A stretch of 6,532 bases of DNA from Treponema sp. (GTDB lineage Bacteria; Spirochaetota; Spirochaetia; Treponematales; Breznakiellaceae), in NCBI GenBank assembly GCA_031270205.1, contig JAISYA010000057.1, positions 1 through 6,532 of the forward strand, read 5' to 3'. The translations under genes were made by a program, and so were the position numbers. The notes under the pieces are model-generated. The model made no database searches and was not told the DNA's origin. It worked only from the letters and a program-made list of their open reading frames with translations. Shown here in pieces: positions 1 to 5,959 of this stretch (position 1 is the first letter of the stretch; each line of letters starts with the position of its first letter).

Positions 1-43
1 CGGCTCAAATGCCGCAACGCTTACAATGATTTGGTATTAAGCC

Positions 44-63
44 AAAGAACCCGCTTGCGCGGG
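44..63 (-). terminator. Possible weak intrinsic terminator downstream of thrC
   Basis: On the minus strand CCCGC and GCGGG (63-59 and 54-50) form a five-pair all-GC stem closed by GCAA, a GNRA-type tetraloop, followed by TTCTTT. It sits about 90 bases after the thrC stop, inside repeat copy 1, in a spacer that copy 2 lacks. The stem is short and the U-tract interrupted, so termination is only an inference. A T6 run at 79-74 also lies nearby. Confidence 0.35.
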
Positions 64-124
64 GGAGGGTATAAAAAACTTCCTGTCGAACGAGCCTCCG
101 TTCCGGCGCAACCCAACGACTATA

Positions 125-144
125 CCGCAGGGCTTGCCCCGCGG
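125..144. other. GC-rich palindrome in repeat copy 1
   Basis: Two nine-base arms (125-133 and 136-144) face each other around TT. The single A129/C140 mismatch becomes a G-U pair in RNA made from the minus strand, so the hairpin would stay fully paired in the thrC transcript and not in the opposite one. It begins eight bases after the thrC stop and could act as a 3' stabiliser or, without a following U-tract, a poor terminator. The equivalent palindrome in copy 2 is perfect. Confidence 0.6.
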
Positions 145-151
145 AGGCTCA

Positions 152-1432
152 TCAGGAATTATGGCCTAAAGGCTCAATCCCCCGTTTGGCGAATTCTTCG
201 GTCAGTAGTTTCATGTCGGGGGCAATGCGCAGCAGGTTTGAAGCGCCCCCTGCCGGCGAGTCGATGCCCGCCGCCTTTTGCGCCGAGGCCACGTCCTTGA
301 GGCCGTTACCGGTTACTATCGACACCACCACCGCGTCCGCCGGAACGATTTTAAGGGCGGCCGCTTTTACAATGCCGGCGGTTCCGGTTGCCCCGGCGGG
401 CTCGCCGAAAACCCCGGCGCTTTTCCCAAGGAGGCGCATGGCGGCGAGGATTTCCTCATCACTGACATTAATGGTAATGCCGCCGGATTCTCGAATTGCC
501 GCCAGGGCCTTGTCCCCATTACGCGGAGCGCCCACGGCTATGCTGTCCGCGAGGGTGTTCTCGTCCATCCATTTGATAGGGGCGTTTTGCTCAATAGCGC
601 GGTTCACCGGACAACAGCCGGAAGCCTGTACGCTGACGAGCCTGGGGAGCCGGTCGATAAGGCCCACGGCGTAGAGATCCTTGAAGCCTTTCCAGACGCC
701 GGCGATGGTACAGCCGTCGCCAACGGAAAGCGCCACAAAGTCCGGGGCTTTAAAGCCCAACTGTTCGGCGATTTCAAGGGAGACGGTTTTTTTCCCTTCC
801 GAGAGATAGGGGTTGATGGCGGCGTTTCGGTTATACCAGCCGTATTTTTCAATGGCTTCCGCGGAAAGCCGGAAAGTTTCCCCGTAGTTTCCCTTGACGC
901 TGATAACCGTCGCGCCGAATATCAACAACTGGGTCACTTTGCCCTGGGGCGCCCGCTCGGGTACAAAGATGACGGATTTAAGGCCCGCCGCCGCCGCCCC
1001 GCCGGCCAGTGACGAAGCGGCGTTTCCCGTGGAAGAGCAGGCCACCGTGTCCTTTCCGGCGTGAAGGGCCCGCGTCACCGCGATTGCCGAAGCCCGATCC
1101 TTGAGGCTTGAAGTGGGATTGAGACCGTCATCCTTGATATAAAGATTTTTCAGCCCAATGGTTTCGCCTAACGAATCCGTTTTGTACAGGGGCGACCAGC
1201 CCACCCGCAGGAGACCCCGGCTGCCTTCCTCAACGGGGAGCAGCTCCAGATAGCGCCATATCGAAAAATCTTTTCTGGCGGCGAGTTTCTCCCGGCTTAA
1301 CCGGGACTTAATGTAATTATAATCGTAGACGATCTCCAGAACGCCGCCGCATTTTTTGCAGGTATAGGTATCGTCGTCCGCCGCGTATTCCGCGCCGCAT
1401 TTAATACAAACCGCGGCCTTTACGTTTTTCAT
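152..1432 (-). CDS. thrC: Threonine synthase, PLP-dependent, with N-terminal zinc ribbon
   Basis: Probable threonine synthase (426 aa), which converts O-phosphohomoserine to threonine and phosphate with pyridoxal phosphate in the cytoplasm. An N-terminal zinc ribbon has Cys9, Cys12, Cys25 and Cys28. The fold-type II core follows: TSSLKDR with the Schiff-base candidate Lys111, STGNAAS (134-140), the glycine-rich phosphate loop SVGDGCTIAG (236-245) with KGF just after, and TGNGLKD (374-380). This order and the GNGLKD signature are typical of the archaeal/plant-like ThrC group. ATG is preceded by a G-rich GGGGGG six to eight bases upstream, a modest ribosome site. The gene lies 14 bases after the upstream PLP-enzyme gene and ends in tandem TGA TGA, the second lying inside the repeat. 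Cysteate synthase and other ThrC-like enzymes share this architecture, so the exact substrate is a family-level inference. Confidence 0.88.
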   Translation of the reverse strand: MKNVKAAVCIKCGAEYAADDDTYTCKKCGGVLEIVYDYNYIKSRLSREKLAARKDFSIWRYLELLPVEEGSRGLLRVGWSPLYKTDSLGETIGLKNLYIKDDGLNPTSSLKDRASAIAVTRALHAGKDTVACSSTGNAASSLAGGAAAAGLKSVIFVPERAPQGKVTQLLIFGATVISVKGNYGETFRLSAEAIEKYGWYNRNAAINPYLSEGKKTVSLEIAEQLGFKAPDFVALSVGDGCTIAGVWKGFKDLYAVGLIDRLPRLVSVQASGCCPVNRAIEQNAPIKWMDENTLADSIAVGAPRNGDKALAAIRESGGITINVSDEEILAAMRLLGKSAGVFGEPAGATGTAGIVKAAALKIVPADAVVVSIVTGNGLKDVASAQKAAGIDSPAGGASNLLRIAPDMKLLTEEFAKRGIEPLGHNS

Positions 1433-1446
1433 TTACCCCCCGCGAA

Positions 1447-2928
1447 TCATGCTTTCAACAGGCCGGTCTTCCGGTTAAATTCGTTGATCAGAGCGTCGAT
1501 CTCGTCGGCCTGTTTTTGCACACCGGCAAAACTCCGTTCCTGGTTGTACCATTGATCGTTAAGCTCTTCGGCGGTCCGTCCCTGCTGTTCTACCCAGGTG
1601 TAGTATTTGAGATTGTGCACCCGCCTGCGTTCCCGGTAGCCCAGTTCCAGCATATTGTCAATACGCTGGCCTTTCAGACAGGCGGCAAAATCCCCGGCAG
1701 CTTTCAGGGCGCTGTAGGAGCCTTCCTCCTCACGGAGTTCAACGAGCCGCGAACGGTACATGTCCACCGAATCGGTCAGTACCGTGGCAACTACGTCATT
1801 TTCGCCAAGCTCGTAGTATTTGGCGAATTTAACGCAGCAGAGCATGTTGGCAATGCCCGAAATACCCATGAGCGAGAGGGAATCAACGCGCTCCCTTTCG
1901 ATGCCCGCTTCTTTGACCAGGTATTCCTTTCCCGCATCCTCGTTGAAAAGCCTGAGCAGGGCCATGCTGTCGCCGTCGTCAATGGCGATGGCCATGTCGG
2001 TGTTCTTCACGTTGTGCACCCAGGGGATGTGCTTGTCGCCGATGCCCTCTATGCGGTGTGAGCCGAAACCGTTGTTGAGAATCGTGGGGCATTGCAGGGC
2101 CTCGCCCGCGGCGATTCTGCTTAAGGGATACCGCTGTTTAAGGAAGTCTCCCGACGCGAGCGTCCCGGCCGAACCGGAAGTAAAACAGACCCCGGCAAAG
2201 TTGAGATCGGCGCCGTGCTTTTGTCCCATGAGCTCAAACGCCGAGGCAATCGCCGGGCCGGTCACATTGTAATGCCAGAGGTAGTTTCCCATTTCTTCAA
2301 ACTGGTTAAAAATCATCGTGTCTTTTCTCGCTGCCTTTAACTCGTGGACTTTGTCGAAAATCTCTTTAACGTTGGATTCGGTCCCCGGCGTGGCGATGAT
2401 TTCGGCGGCGACGGTTTTCAGCCAGTCGAAACGCTCCCGGCTCATGCCCTGGGGAAGTATTGCCACAGAGTCGACCGCCAGCAGTTTGGAGTTGAAAGCG
2501 CCGCCCCGGCAGTAGTTGCCGGTTGAGGGCCAGACCGCTTTCTGCGCCGAGGCGTCAAACTGGCCGGTCACGAGGCGCGGCGCAAGACAGCCGAAAGAAG
2601 CGCCCACTTTGTGGCAGCCGGTGGGGAAGTACTTTCCCACCAGGCAGATAATTTTCGCTTTTACCCCGGTAAGTTTCGGCGGCAGTTCAATAAAACAGGG
2701 GCCGCCGAAAAGACCGCCGCTTTCTTTCGGCTCATTTTTCCAGGTAATGCGAAAAAGATTCACCGGATCCAAATCCCAAAGGCCGGTTTTTTTCAGCCGC
2801 TCTTTAAGCGAAGCGGGAACGGTTTCAGGGTTCCGCATCTGGCTGAACGTAGGAACGATGATTCCGTTTTCCGCCGCCTTCCGTATATTTTTTTCCAGTG
2901 TTTGCCTGTCAACGGTTAAATCAATCAC
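1447..2928 (-). CDS. Fold-type II PLP-dependent enzyme of unknown substrate (cysteine synthase/TrpB-like)
   Basis: A 493-aa protein with a fold-type II PLP core inside long N- and C-terminal extensions. TGCHKVGAS places the candidate Schiff-base Lys107 directly after His106, as in tryptophan synthase beta, where His-Lys is also found. STGNYCRGG (135-143) matches the substrate loop, SGSAGT (251-256) the phosphate loop, and HRIEGIG (291-297), GISGIAN (355-361) and the late TDS (385-387) resemble cysteine synthase landmarks. The last 90 residues are charged and probably helical. It starts with GTG, chosen because AGGAGG lies five bases upstream and the gap to parB is one base. It is followed by thrC, another PLP lyase-type enzyme, which suggests a shared amino-acid pathway, but I cannot assign the reaction. 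Databases often label such proteins only as a PLP-dependent subunit beta. Confidence 0.85.
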   Translation of the reverse strand: MIDLTVDRQTLEKNIRKAAENGIIVPTFSQMRNPETVPASLKERLKKTGLWDLDPVNLFRITWKNEPKESGGLFGGPCFIELPPKLTGVKAKIICLVGKYFPTGCHKVGASFGCLAPRLVTGQFDASAQKAVWPSTGNYCRGGAFNSKLLAVDSVAILPQGMSRERFDWLKTVAAEIIATPGTESNVKEIFDKVHELKAARKDTMIFNQFEEMGNYLWHYNVTGPAIASAFELMGQKHGADLNFAGVCFTSGSAGTLASGDFLKQRYPLSRIAAGEALQCPTILNNGFGSHRIEGIGDKHIPWVHNVKNTDMAIAIDDGDSMALLRLFNEDAGKEYLVKEAGIERERVDSLSLMGISGIANMLCCVKFAKYYELGENDVVATVLTDSVDMYRSRLVELREEEGSYSALKAAGDFAACLKGQRIDNMLELGYRERRRVHNLKYYTWVEQQGRTAEELNDQWYNQERSFAGVQKQADEIDALINEFNRKTGLLKA

Positions 2929-2929
2929 G

Positions 2930-3925
2930 CTATCCTCCTAAAATTTCATACAGCCGTTCCATATCTTCCATTGAATAATAGTCAATGTGAATGCGGCCCT
3001 TATTGAGATCGCCTTCAATGACTACCCTGGTTCCCAGCCTGCCGATAAATTTTTCTTCCATGGCTCCGAGTTCCGGCGCGCGCGCGGCGGGTTTTTCCTT
3101 TGCGCCGGTTTTGTTCCTGCCCGGATCCTCCGCGCCGGCTGCGGCCGCCGAATCGCTGTTGAGCGCCGCCGCCGATTTTTCCGCTTCGCGCACCGAAAGC
3201 CCCCCGCCGAGTATTTCCCTGTAGAGCTTTTCCCTGTTTCCGGGGGCCGTTACCGAAAGGATCGCGCGTGCGTGGCCGGCGCTTATGACGCCCTCTTCAA
3301 TACTTTTCTGCATATTTCCGGGAAGTTTGAGCAGGCGCAGGGCGTTGGCCACGGTGGAGCGGTTTTTGCCCACCCTGGCGGCCACCTCGTCCTGGGAAAG
3401 GCGGGAAAAGTCCATCAGGTTTTTGTAGGCCGCCGCTTCCTCAATGGGGTTCAGGTCGGTACGCTGAATATTTTCGATGAGGGAAATTTCCATGCGCTTT
3501 TGATCGGTATAGTCCCGGATGATCACCGGGACTTCGACAAGGCCGGCAAGCCGGGCGGCCCTGGTTCTGCGTTCACCGGCGATGATGATGTAGGCGCCGT
3601 CCCCGGAGTCGGCGGCGATGACAGGCTGAATGATCCCGTGCTCGGCGATGGAGTCCGCAAGCTCCTTCATTTCCGCTTCGTCAAAATTCTTCCGGGGCTG
3701 GCCGGGATTGGGCAAAAGTTTGTCGGGGGAAAGCATAACCACGCCGCCGCCTGCCGCCGGTACAGCGGGAACGGAAAACGCGGGGGCCGGAGCCGCGCCG
3801 TTTTTCGCGGACGCGGGCAGGGCAATATCGTCACCTAACACCGCTTCCCCGCCCGCCGGCAGCAAATCATCTTCATTCGGGAGCAGGGCGTCAAGGCCCT
3901 TCCCCAGCCCGGTTTTACGCATCAT
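2930..3925 (-). CDS. parB: Chromosome partitioning protein ParB (Spo0J family)
   Basis: A 331-aa ParB, the DNA-clamp CTPase that loads at parS sites and works with ParA in origin segregation. The N-terminus has the usual GLGKGLDALLP (6-16), which in the family contacts ParA, then an Ala/Pro-rich linker. The ParB/Srx CTP-binding domain follows, with NPGQPRKNF (73-81), GERR (117-120) and ENIQR (151-155). A helix-turn-helix lies at about 176-202 (LSQDEVAARVGKNRSTVAN) and a C-terminal dimerisation domain at about 288-331. ATG at 3925 is chosen because GGAGG lies five bases upstream; an adjacent ATG at 3922 is nearly as good. A longer reading from 3967 adds 14 residues unlike ParB. The start overlaps the parA end by 11 bases and the stop TAG sits inside the next gene's ribosome site, so coupling on both sides is likely. 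Confidence 0.95.
   Translation of the reverse strand: MMRKTGLGKGLDALLPNEDDLLPAGGEAVLGDDIALPASAKNGAAPAPAFSVPAVPAAGGGVVMLSPDKLLPNPGQPRKNFDEAEMKELADSIAEHGIIQPVIAADSGDGAYIIIAGERRTRAARLAGLVEVPVIIRDYTDQKRMEISLIENIQRTDLNPIEEAAAYKNLMDFSRLSQDEVAARVGKNRSTVANALRLLKLPGNMQKSIEEGVISAGHARAILSVTAPGNREKLYREILGGGLSVREAEKSAAALNSDSAAAAGAEDPGRNKTGAKEKPAARAPELGAMEEKFIGRLGTRVVIEGDLNKGRIHIDYYSMEDMERLYEILGG
2934..2939 (-). promoter_or_regulatory. Ribosome binding site of the PLP gene inside parB
   Basis: AGGAGG forms part of the last Leu-Gly-Gly codons of parB and stands five bases before the GTG at 2928. Only base 2929 separates the parB stop from that GTG. Ribosomes finishing parB would end on this site, so translational coupling is expected. 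It decides the GTG start. Confidence 0.8.
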
Positions 3926-4772
3926 GAAGACCTCCGTTTGGGTTTGCGGACACCGCCGCGGATGCACTCGCGGCGGCCTTGTCCGCCGGGGCAGACTCGC
4001 CCGGCGATGCGGGCGGCGAAGATCGGCGGATCAATTCCAGACTGAGACTCCGGTAGGCCCGCGCGCCCGAACACTGGGGATCATACAGCGAAACAGGCAT
4101 CCCGTAGGAAGGGGCTTCGGACAGGCGGACATTCCGGGGAACGATCGTGGTAAAAACCGCGCTCTTAAAATAAGCGCTCACCTGCTTCACCACGTCCTGG
4201 GCAAGTTTCGTCCGGGGATCGTACATGGTAAAAAAAATACCGCCGATGCCGAGCTGCGGGTTCAGGCTTTTCTGGATGCGCTTGATTGTTTTCAAAAGGA
4301 GGCTCAGCCCTTCCATGGCGAAGTACTCGCACTGCATGGGAATAAGCACCGCGTTGGCCGCGGCCATACCGTTCAGAGTAAGCACCCCCAGGCTTGGGGG
4401 GCAGTCAATCAAAATAAAATCGTAACGGTTTCGCGCGGGGGCCAGGGCCTTTTTCAGAAAAAATTCACGCTCTTTCTGTTCAATCAACTCCACCGCCGCG
4501 CCGGAAAGGTCTATGCTGGCGGGAATCACGTCCAGTCCCTGTACGGCCGATTTTCGGATAACCTTGTCGAAGGGAACGGTTCCGGCGAGCAGCTCGTACA
4601 CCCCCGGCTTGAGGGGCTTTATCCCCATGCCGCTGGAAAGATTCGCCTGAGCGTCAAAATCCACCAGGAGCACCGATTTCCCCGCCTCCGCGAGATAGGC
4701 CCCTATATTGACGGCCGAAGTGGTTTTCCCCACCCCCCCCTTTTGGTTCACAAACACATAGGTCTTACCCAT
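3915..4772 (-). CDS. parA: Chromosome partitioning ATPase ParA (Soj family)
   Basis: A 285-aa ParA/Soj ATPase that binds nucleoid DNA when ATP-bound and is released by ParB. The deviant Walker A is KGGVGKTT (11-18, with the signature lysine Lys11), switch I is DFDAQANLS (38-46) and Walker B is LIDCPPS (121-127). VPRNVRLSEAPSYGMPV (211-227) is the typical C-terminal core. Residues about 251-280 are a Ser/Pro/Ala-rich low-complexity tail that ordinary Soj proteins of 250-260 aa lack. ATG at 4772 is chosen because MGKTYVFVNQKGG is the normal N-terminus. A TTG extension to 4811 would add a hydrophobic 13-residue stretch. No Shine-Dalgarno precedes this ATG, but a -10-like TATATT lies six bases upstream, so the mRNA may be leaderless. 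The codons for Walker A contain a run of eight G. Confidence 0.95.
   Translation of the reverse strand: MGKTYVFVNQKGGVGKTTSAVNIGAYLAEAGKSVLLVDFDAQANLSSGMGIKPLKPGVYELLAGTVPFDKVIRKSAVQGLDVIPASIDLSGAAVELIEQKEREFFLKKALAPARNRYDFILIDCPPSLGVLTLNGMAAANAVLIPMQCEYFAMEGLSLLLKTIKRIQKSLNPQLGIGGIFFTMYDPRTKLAQDVVKQVSAYFKSAVFTTIVPRNVRLSEAPSYGMPVSLYDPQCSGARAYRSLSLELIRRSSPPASPGESAPADKAAASASAAVSANPNGGLHDA
3931..3935 (-). promoter_or_regulatory. Ribosome binding site of parB inside parA
   Basis: GGAGG encodes the Gly-Gly near the parA C-terminus and precedes ATG at 3925 by five bases. It settles the parB start against the longer reading frame at 3967 and implies that parB is translated from the parA message. 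Confidence 0.8.
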
Positions 4773-4807
4773 GAAAACAATATACACAATCCGGAGAAAA
4801 AAAGTAA
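4773..4807 (-). promoter_or_regulatory. Candidate parA operon promoter with leaderless start
   Basis: On the minus strand TATATT (4784-4779) is a five-of-six match to the -10 consensus, six bases before the A of the parA ATG. A start of transcription at or next to that A is the expected outcome. The -35 position, 17 bases upstream, is TTACTT (4807-4802), a poor match. No ribosome site lies between. It would drive parA, parB, the PLP gene and thrC. This is inferred from sequence only. Confidence 0.45.
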
Positions 4808-4838
4808 GCAAGTGAATGTCCCTCTTCCCCTTTGCGGT

Positions 4839-4844
4839 TAAAAT
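4839..4844 (+). promoter_or_regulatory. Candidate -10 element of coaW
   Basis: TAAAAT on the plus strand is a five-of-six match to TATAAT and lies 27 bases before the coaW start, leaving room for the GGAGG site at 4860-4864. I see no good -35 hexamer at the right spacing (about 4816-4821). The divergent parA promoter lies just to its left, so the two promoters share a region of about 100 bases. Confidence 0.4.
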
Positions 4845-4871
4845 CCTTTATTCTTAAGCGGAGGTTTCCTT

Positions 4872-5696
4872 TTGATCATAGGCATAGACATTGGCAGTAC
4901 TACCACTAAAGCGGTTTCCATTGAGAACGGGAAATTTGTCAGGAAGATCAAGACACGGGCTTCCGATGCGGTAACCGCCGCTACCGGCGCGTTTGGCAAG
5001 ATGCTTCTTGAAAATGATGTCAAAATGGACATTGTAGAGGGGATTATGATTACCGGCGTGGGGGCTTCCAAAATCAAAAACGATATTTTCGGAATTGCTA
5101 CCAGGCGTGTTGACGAAATTAACGCCGTCGGTATCGGCGGGATGTTTCTTTCGGGAATGAACAATATTATCATCACCAATATCGGGACGGGAACCGCGAT
5201 AGTGGAAGCGAATGAGCGGGGCATTTCCCACTTCGGCGGTTCGGGAGTGGGGGGAGGCACGATTCTGGGGCTGGCGAAAAAACTGCTTCCTACAGCGGAA
5301 TTCGGCGGCATTATGGAACTTGCCAAAACGGGAAATTTGAGCGAGGTGGATTTGCTCCTTGAGGATATTATGGATACGGATATTAGTTTTCTCAACAGGG
5401 AGTCCACCGCCGCCAATTTCGGAAAAATGTCAGACAGGGCCGGCAGCGGGGATATTGCCCTGGCTATTCTGAATATGGTGTACCAGGTTATCGGGATACT
5501 TTCGGTATTTGCCGCAAGGGCGAGGAATACCGGCAGGGTAATTGTTACCGGCAACGGCAGCGACAACCGCATCGGCCAGAAGATTCTCGCGGCCATTAGC
5601 GATATGTACGGTATTGAATTTGTGTATCCCGAAAACGCGGAGTATACCACCGCCGTCGGCGCGGGGCTTTTATGGAAAGGCAGGGCCGGCCGTTAA
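4872..5696 (+). CDS. coaW: Type II pantothenate kinase
   Basis: A 274-aa type II pantothenate kinase, which phosphorylates pantothenate with ATP as the first committed step of coenzyme A synthesis. It has the ASKHA fold: DIGSTTTK (6-13) is the phosphate-1 loop, VDEINA (80-85) carries the candidate catalytic Glu82, NIGTGTAI (103-110) and GGSGVGGGT (122-130) are nucleotide-binding loops, AANFGKM (180-186) matches the equivalent segment in the Staphylococcus aureus enzyme, and VTGNGSDN (225-232) is the adenosine-side loop. Length fits the family (about 265-280 aa). The start is TTG, supported by GGAGG with a seven-base spacer and by the immediate MIIGIDIGS N-terminus. It is divergent from parA and convergent with the antitoxin gene, with repeat copy 2 between. 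The type II form is less common in bacteria than types I and III. BadF/BcrA-type activase ATPases share DIGSTTTK but not the later motifs. Confidence 0.9.
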   Translation: MIIGIDIGSTTTKAVSIENGKFVRKIKTRASDAVTAATGAFGKMLLENDVKMDIVEGIMITGVGASKIKNDIFGIATRRVDEINAVGIGGMFLSGMNNIIITNIGTGTAIVEANERGISHFGGSGVGGGTILGLAKKLLPTAEFGGIMELAKTGNLSEVDLLLEDIMDTDISFLNRESTAANFGKMSDRAGSGDIALAILNMVYQVIGILSVFAARARNTGRVIVTGNGSDNRIGQKILAAISDMYGIEFVYPENAEYTTAVGAGLLWKGRAGR

Positions 5697-5706
5697 TTAT
5701 TCGCAA

Positions 5707-5799
5707 GTCTGGTTTAATACCTCAAGGCAAGCTGCGCTTGCCAGGCTTGCCGCGGCTCAAATGCCGCAACGCTTACAATGATTTGGTATTAAACCAGAC
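5707..5799. other. 93-base inverted-repeat module (MITE-like or structured RNA)
   Basis: GTCTGGTTTAATACC (5707-5721) and its perfect 15-base inverse (5785-5799) bracket 63 bases. Inside are GGCAAGC-TGC-GCTTGCC (5726-5742) and GCGGC-TCAAAT-GCCGC (5752-5767), giving a three-way fold as RNA or cruciform. GCTTGCC occurs twice (5736-5742 and 5745-5751), so the first hairpin has an alternative partner. Terminal inverted repeats without coding content suggest a MITE-like unit, but no target-site duplication is evident. It begins 11 bases after the coaW stop and could act as its terminator although no U-run follows directly. Confidence 0.7.
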
Positions 5800-5833
5800 G
5801 GTATAAAAAACTTCCTATCGAACGAGCCTCCGA

Positions 5834-5959
5834 TCAAACTAACGCAACGCTTAAGATACCGCGGGGCTTGCCCCGCGGAGGCTCATACAGATTATTGTAT
5901 TTTCTTGTACTTATTTTTTTTGAAAACGTTTCAGTTTCAGCTATTTTATATTTATTCAA
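5834..5959 (-). pseudogene. Truncated RelE/ParE-type toxin, 5' fragment fused to repeat copy 2
   Basis: Reading from a TTG at 5959, which overlaps the antitoxin stop by eight bases, gives about 25 residues containing YKIAETETFSKKI and then RKYNNLY. From memory this resembles the N-terminus of RelE/ParE-family toxins that partner RHH antitoxins, which often run K-Y-K-I-x-E-T-x-T-F-x-K-K-I. At TAT-GAG (5887-5882) the frame enters the repeat (ATGAGCC begins at 5886) and continues as unrelated Pro/Arg/Gly codons to TGA at 5834-5836. The catalytic C-terminal two-thirds of a normal toxin of about 90 aa is missing, and I find no continuation beyond the repeat, where coaW begins at once. The start codon is uncertain because the nearest AAGGA is 13 bases away. 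Confidence 0.65.
5859..5878. terminator. Perfect GC palindrome between convergent genes, possible bidirectional terminator
   Basis: CCGCGGGGCTTGCCCCGCGG has two nine-base perfect arms around TT. In plus-strand RNA it forms an eight-pair stem closed as G(CUUG)C, a tetraloop known to be very stable. It lies between coaW and the minus-strand antitoxin gene. No U-tract follows on either side, so the terminator role is uncertain; transcript stabilisation or protein binding is equally possible. Confidence 0.4.

Larger units (their letters stand above)
1..152. repeat. Modular intergenic repeat, copy 1 (left part cut by window edge)
   Basis: This copy shares three blocks, in the same order and orientation, with copy 2 at 5707-5886. 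Positions 1-44 match 5753-5796 with one difference. Positions 69-100 match 5801-5832 with one difference (G85 versus A5817). Positions 122-152 match 5856-5886 with one difference (A129 versus G5861+2). The spacers differ: 45-68 carries a small GC hairpin absent from copy 2, and 101-121 is unrelated or strongly diverged. Within the copy, GAGCCTCCG at 92-100 is the exact inverse of 142-150. The thrC stop codon overlaps its right edge. It contains no open reading frame that I would believe. The family is not one I can name. Confidence 0.9.
5707..5886. repeat. Modular intergenic repeat, copy 2
   Basis: The copy lies between the convergent coaW and antitoxin genes and is in the same orientation as copy 1. 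It consists of a 93-base inverted-repeat module (5707-5799), a conserved 32-base block (5801-5832), a variable spacer (5833-5855) and a conserved 31-base end block with a perfect palindrome (5856-5886). GAGCCTCCG at 5824-5832 is inverted at 5876-5884. It lacks the small GC hairpin found at 50-63 of copy 1. Its right end coincides with the break in the toxin reading frame. Together with the stretch to 5951 this accounts for the roughly 255-base gap after coaW. Confidence 0.9.

Noticed and set aside
278..1012. Plus-strand 244-codon frame opposite thrC
   Set aside because: The opposite strand carries an unambiguous threonine synthase with a zinc ribbon and PLP motifs; this frame shows no recognisable domain.
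3926..3967. Longer parB start at 3967
   Set aside because: The added 14 residues do not resemble ParB, and GGAGG supports the ATG at 3925.
4297..4306. GGAGGCTCAG within parA resembling the repeat end
   Set aside because: It encodes ordinary conserved ParA residues (GLSLLLK region), so the match is taken as chance.
4773..4811. Longer parA start (TTG at 4811)
   Set aside because: It would add 13 hydrophobic residues before the standard ParA N-terminus, has no ribosome site and would overlap the likely promoter.
3630..4841. Plus-strand 403-codon open frame across parA and parB
   Set aside because: It is antisense to two well-recognised genes, low in family-like motifs and rich in Arg/Gly/His typical of shadow frames in GC-rich DNA.
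2930..4871. parS site near parAB
   Set aside because: I looked for the near-palindrome TGTTTCACGTGAAACA and close variants and saw none in the window; it may lie elsewhere.
4838..5650. Minus-strand 270-codon frame opposite coaW
   Set aside because: The plus strand encodes a full type II pantothenate kinase; the reverse frame is rich in Ile/Ser/Pro without motifs.
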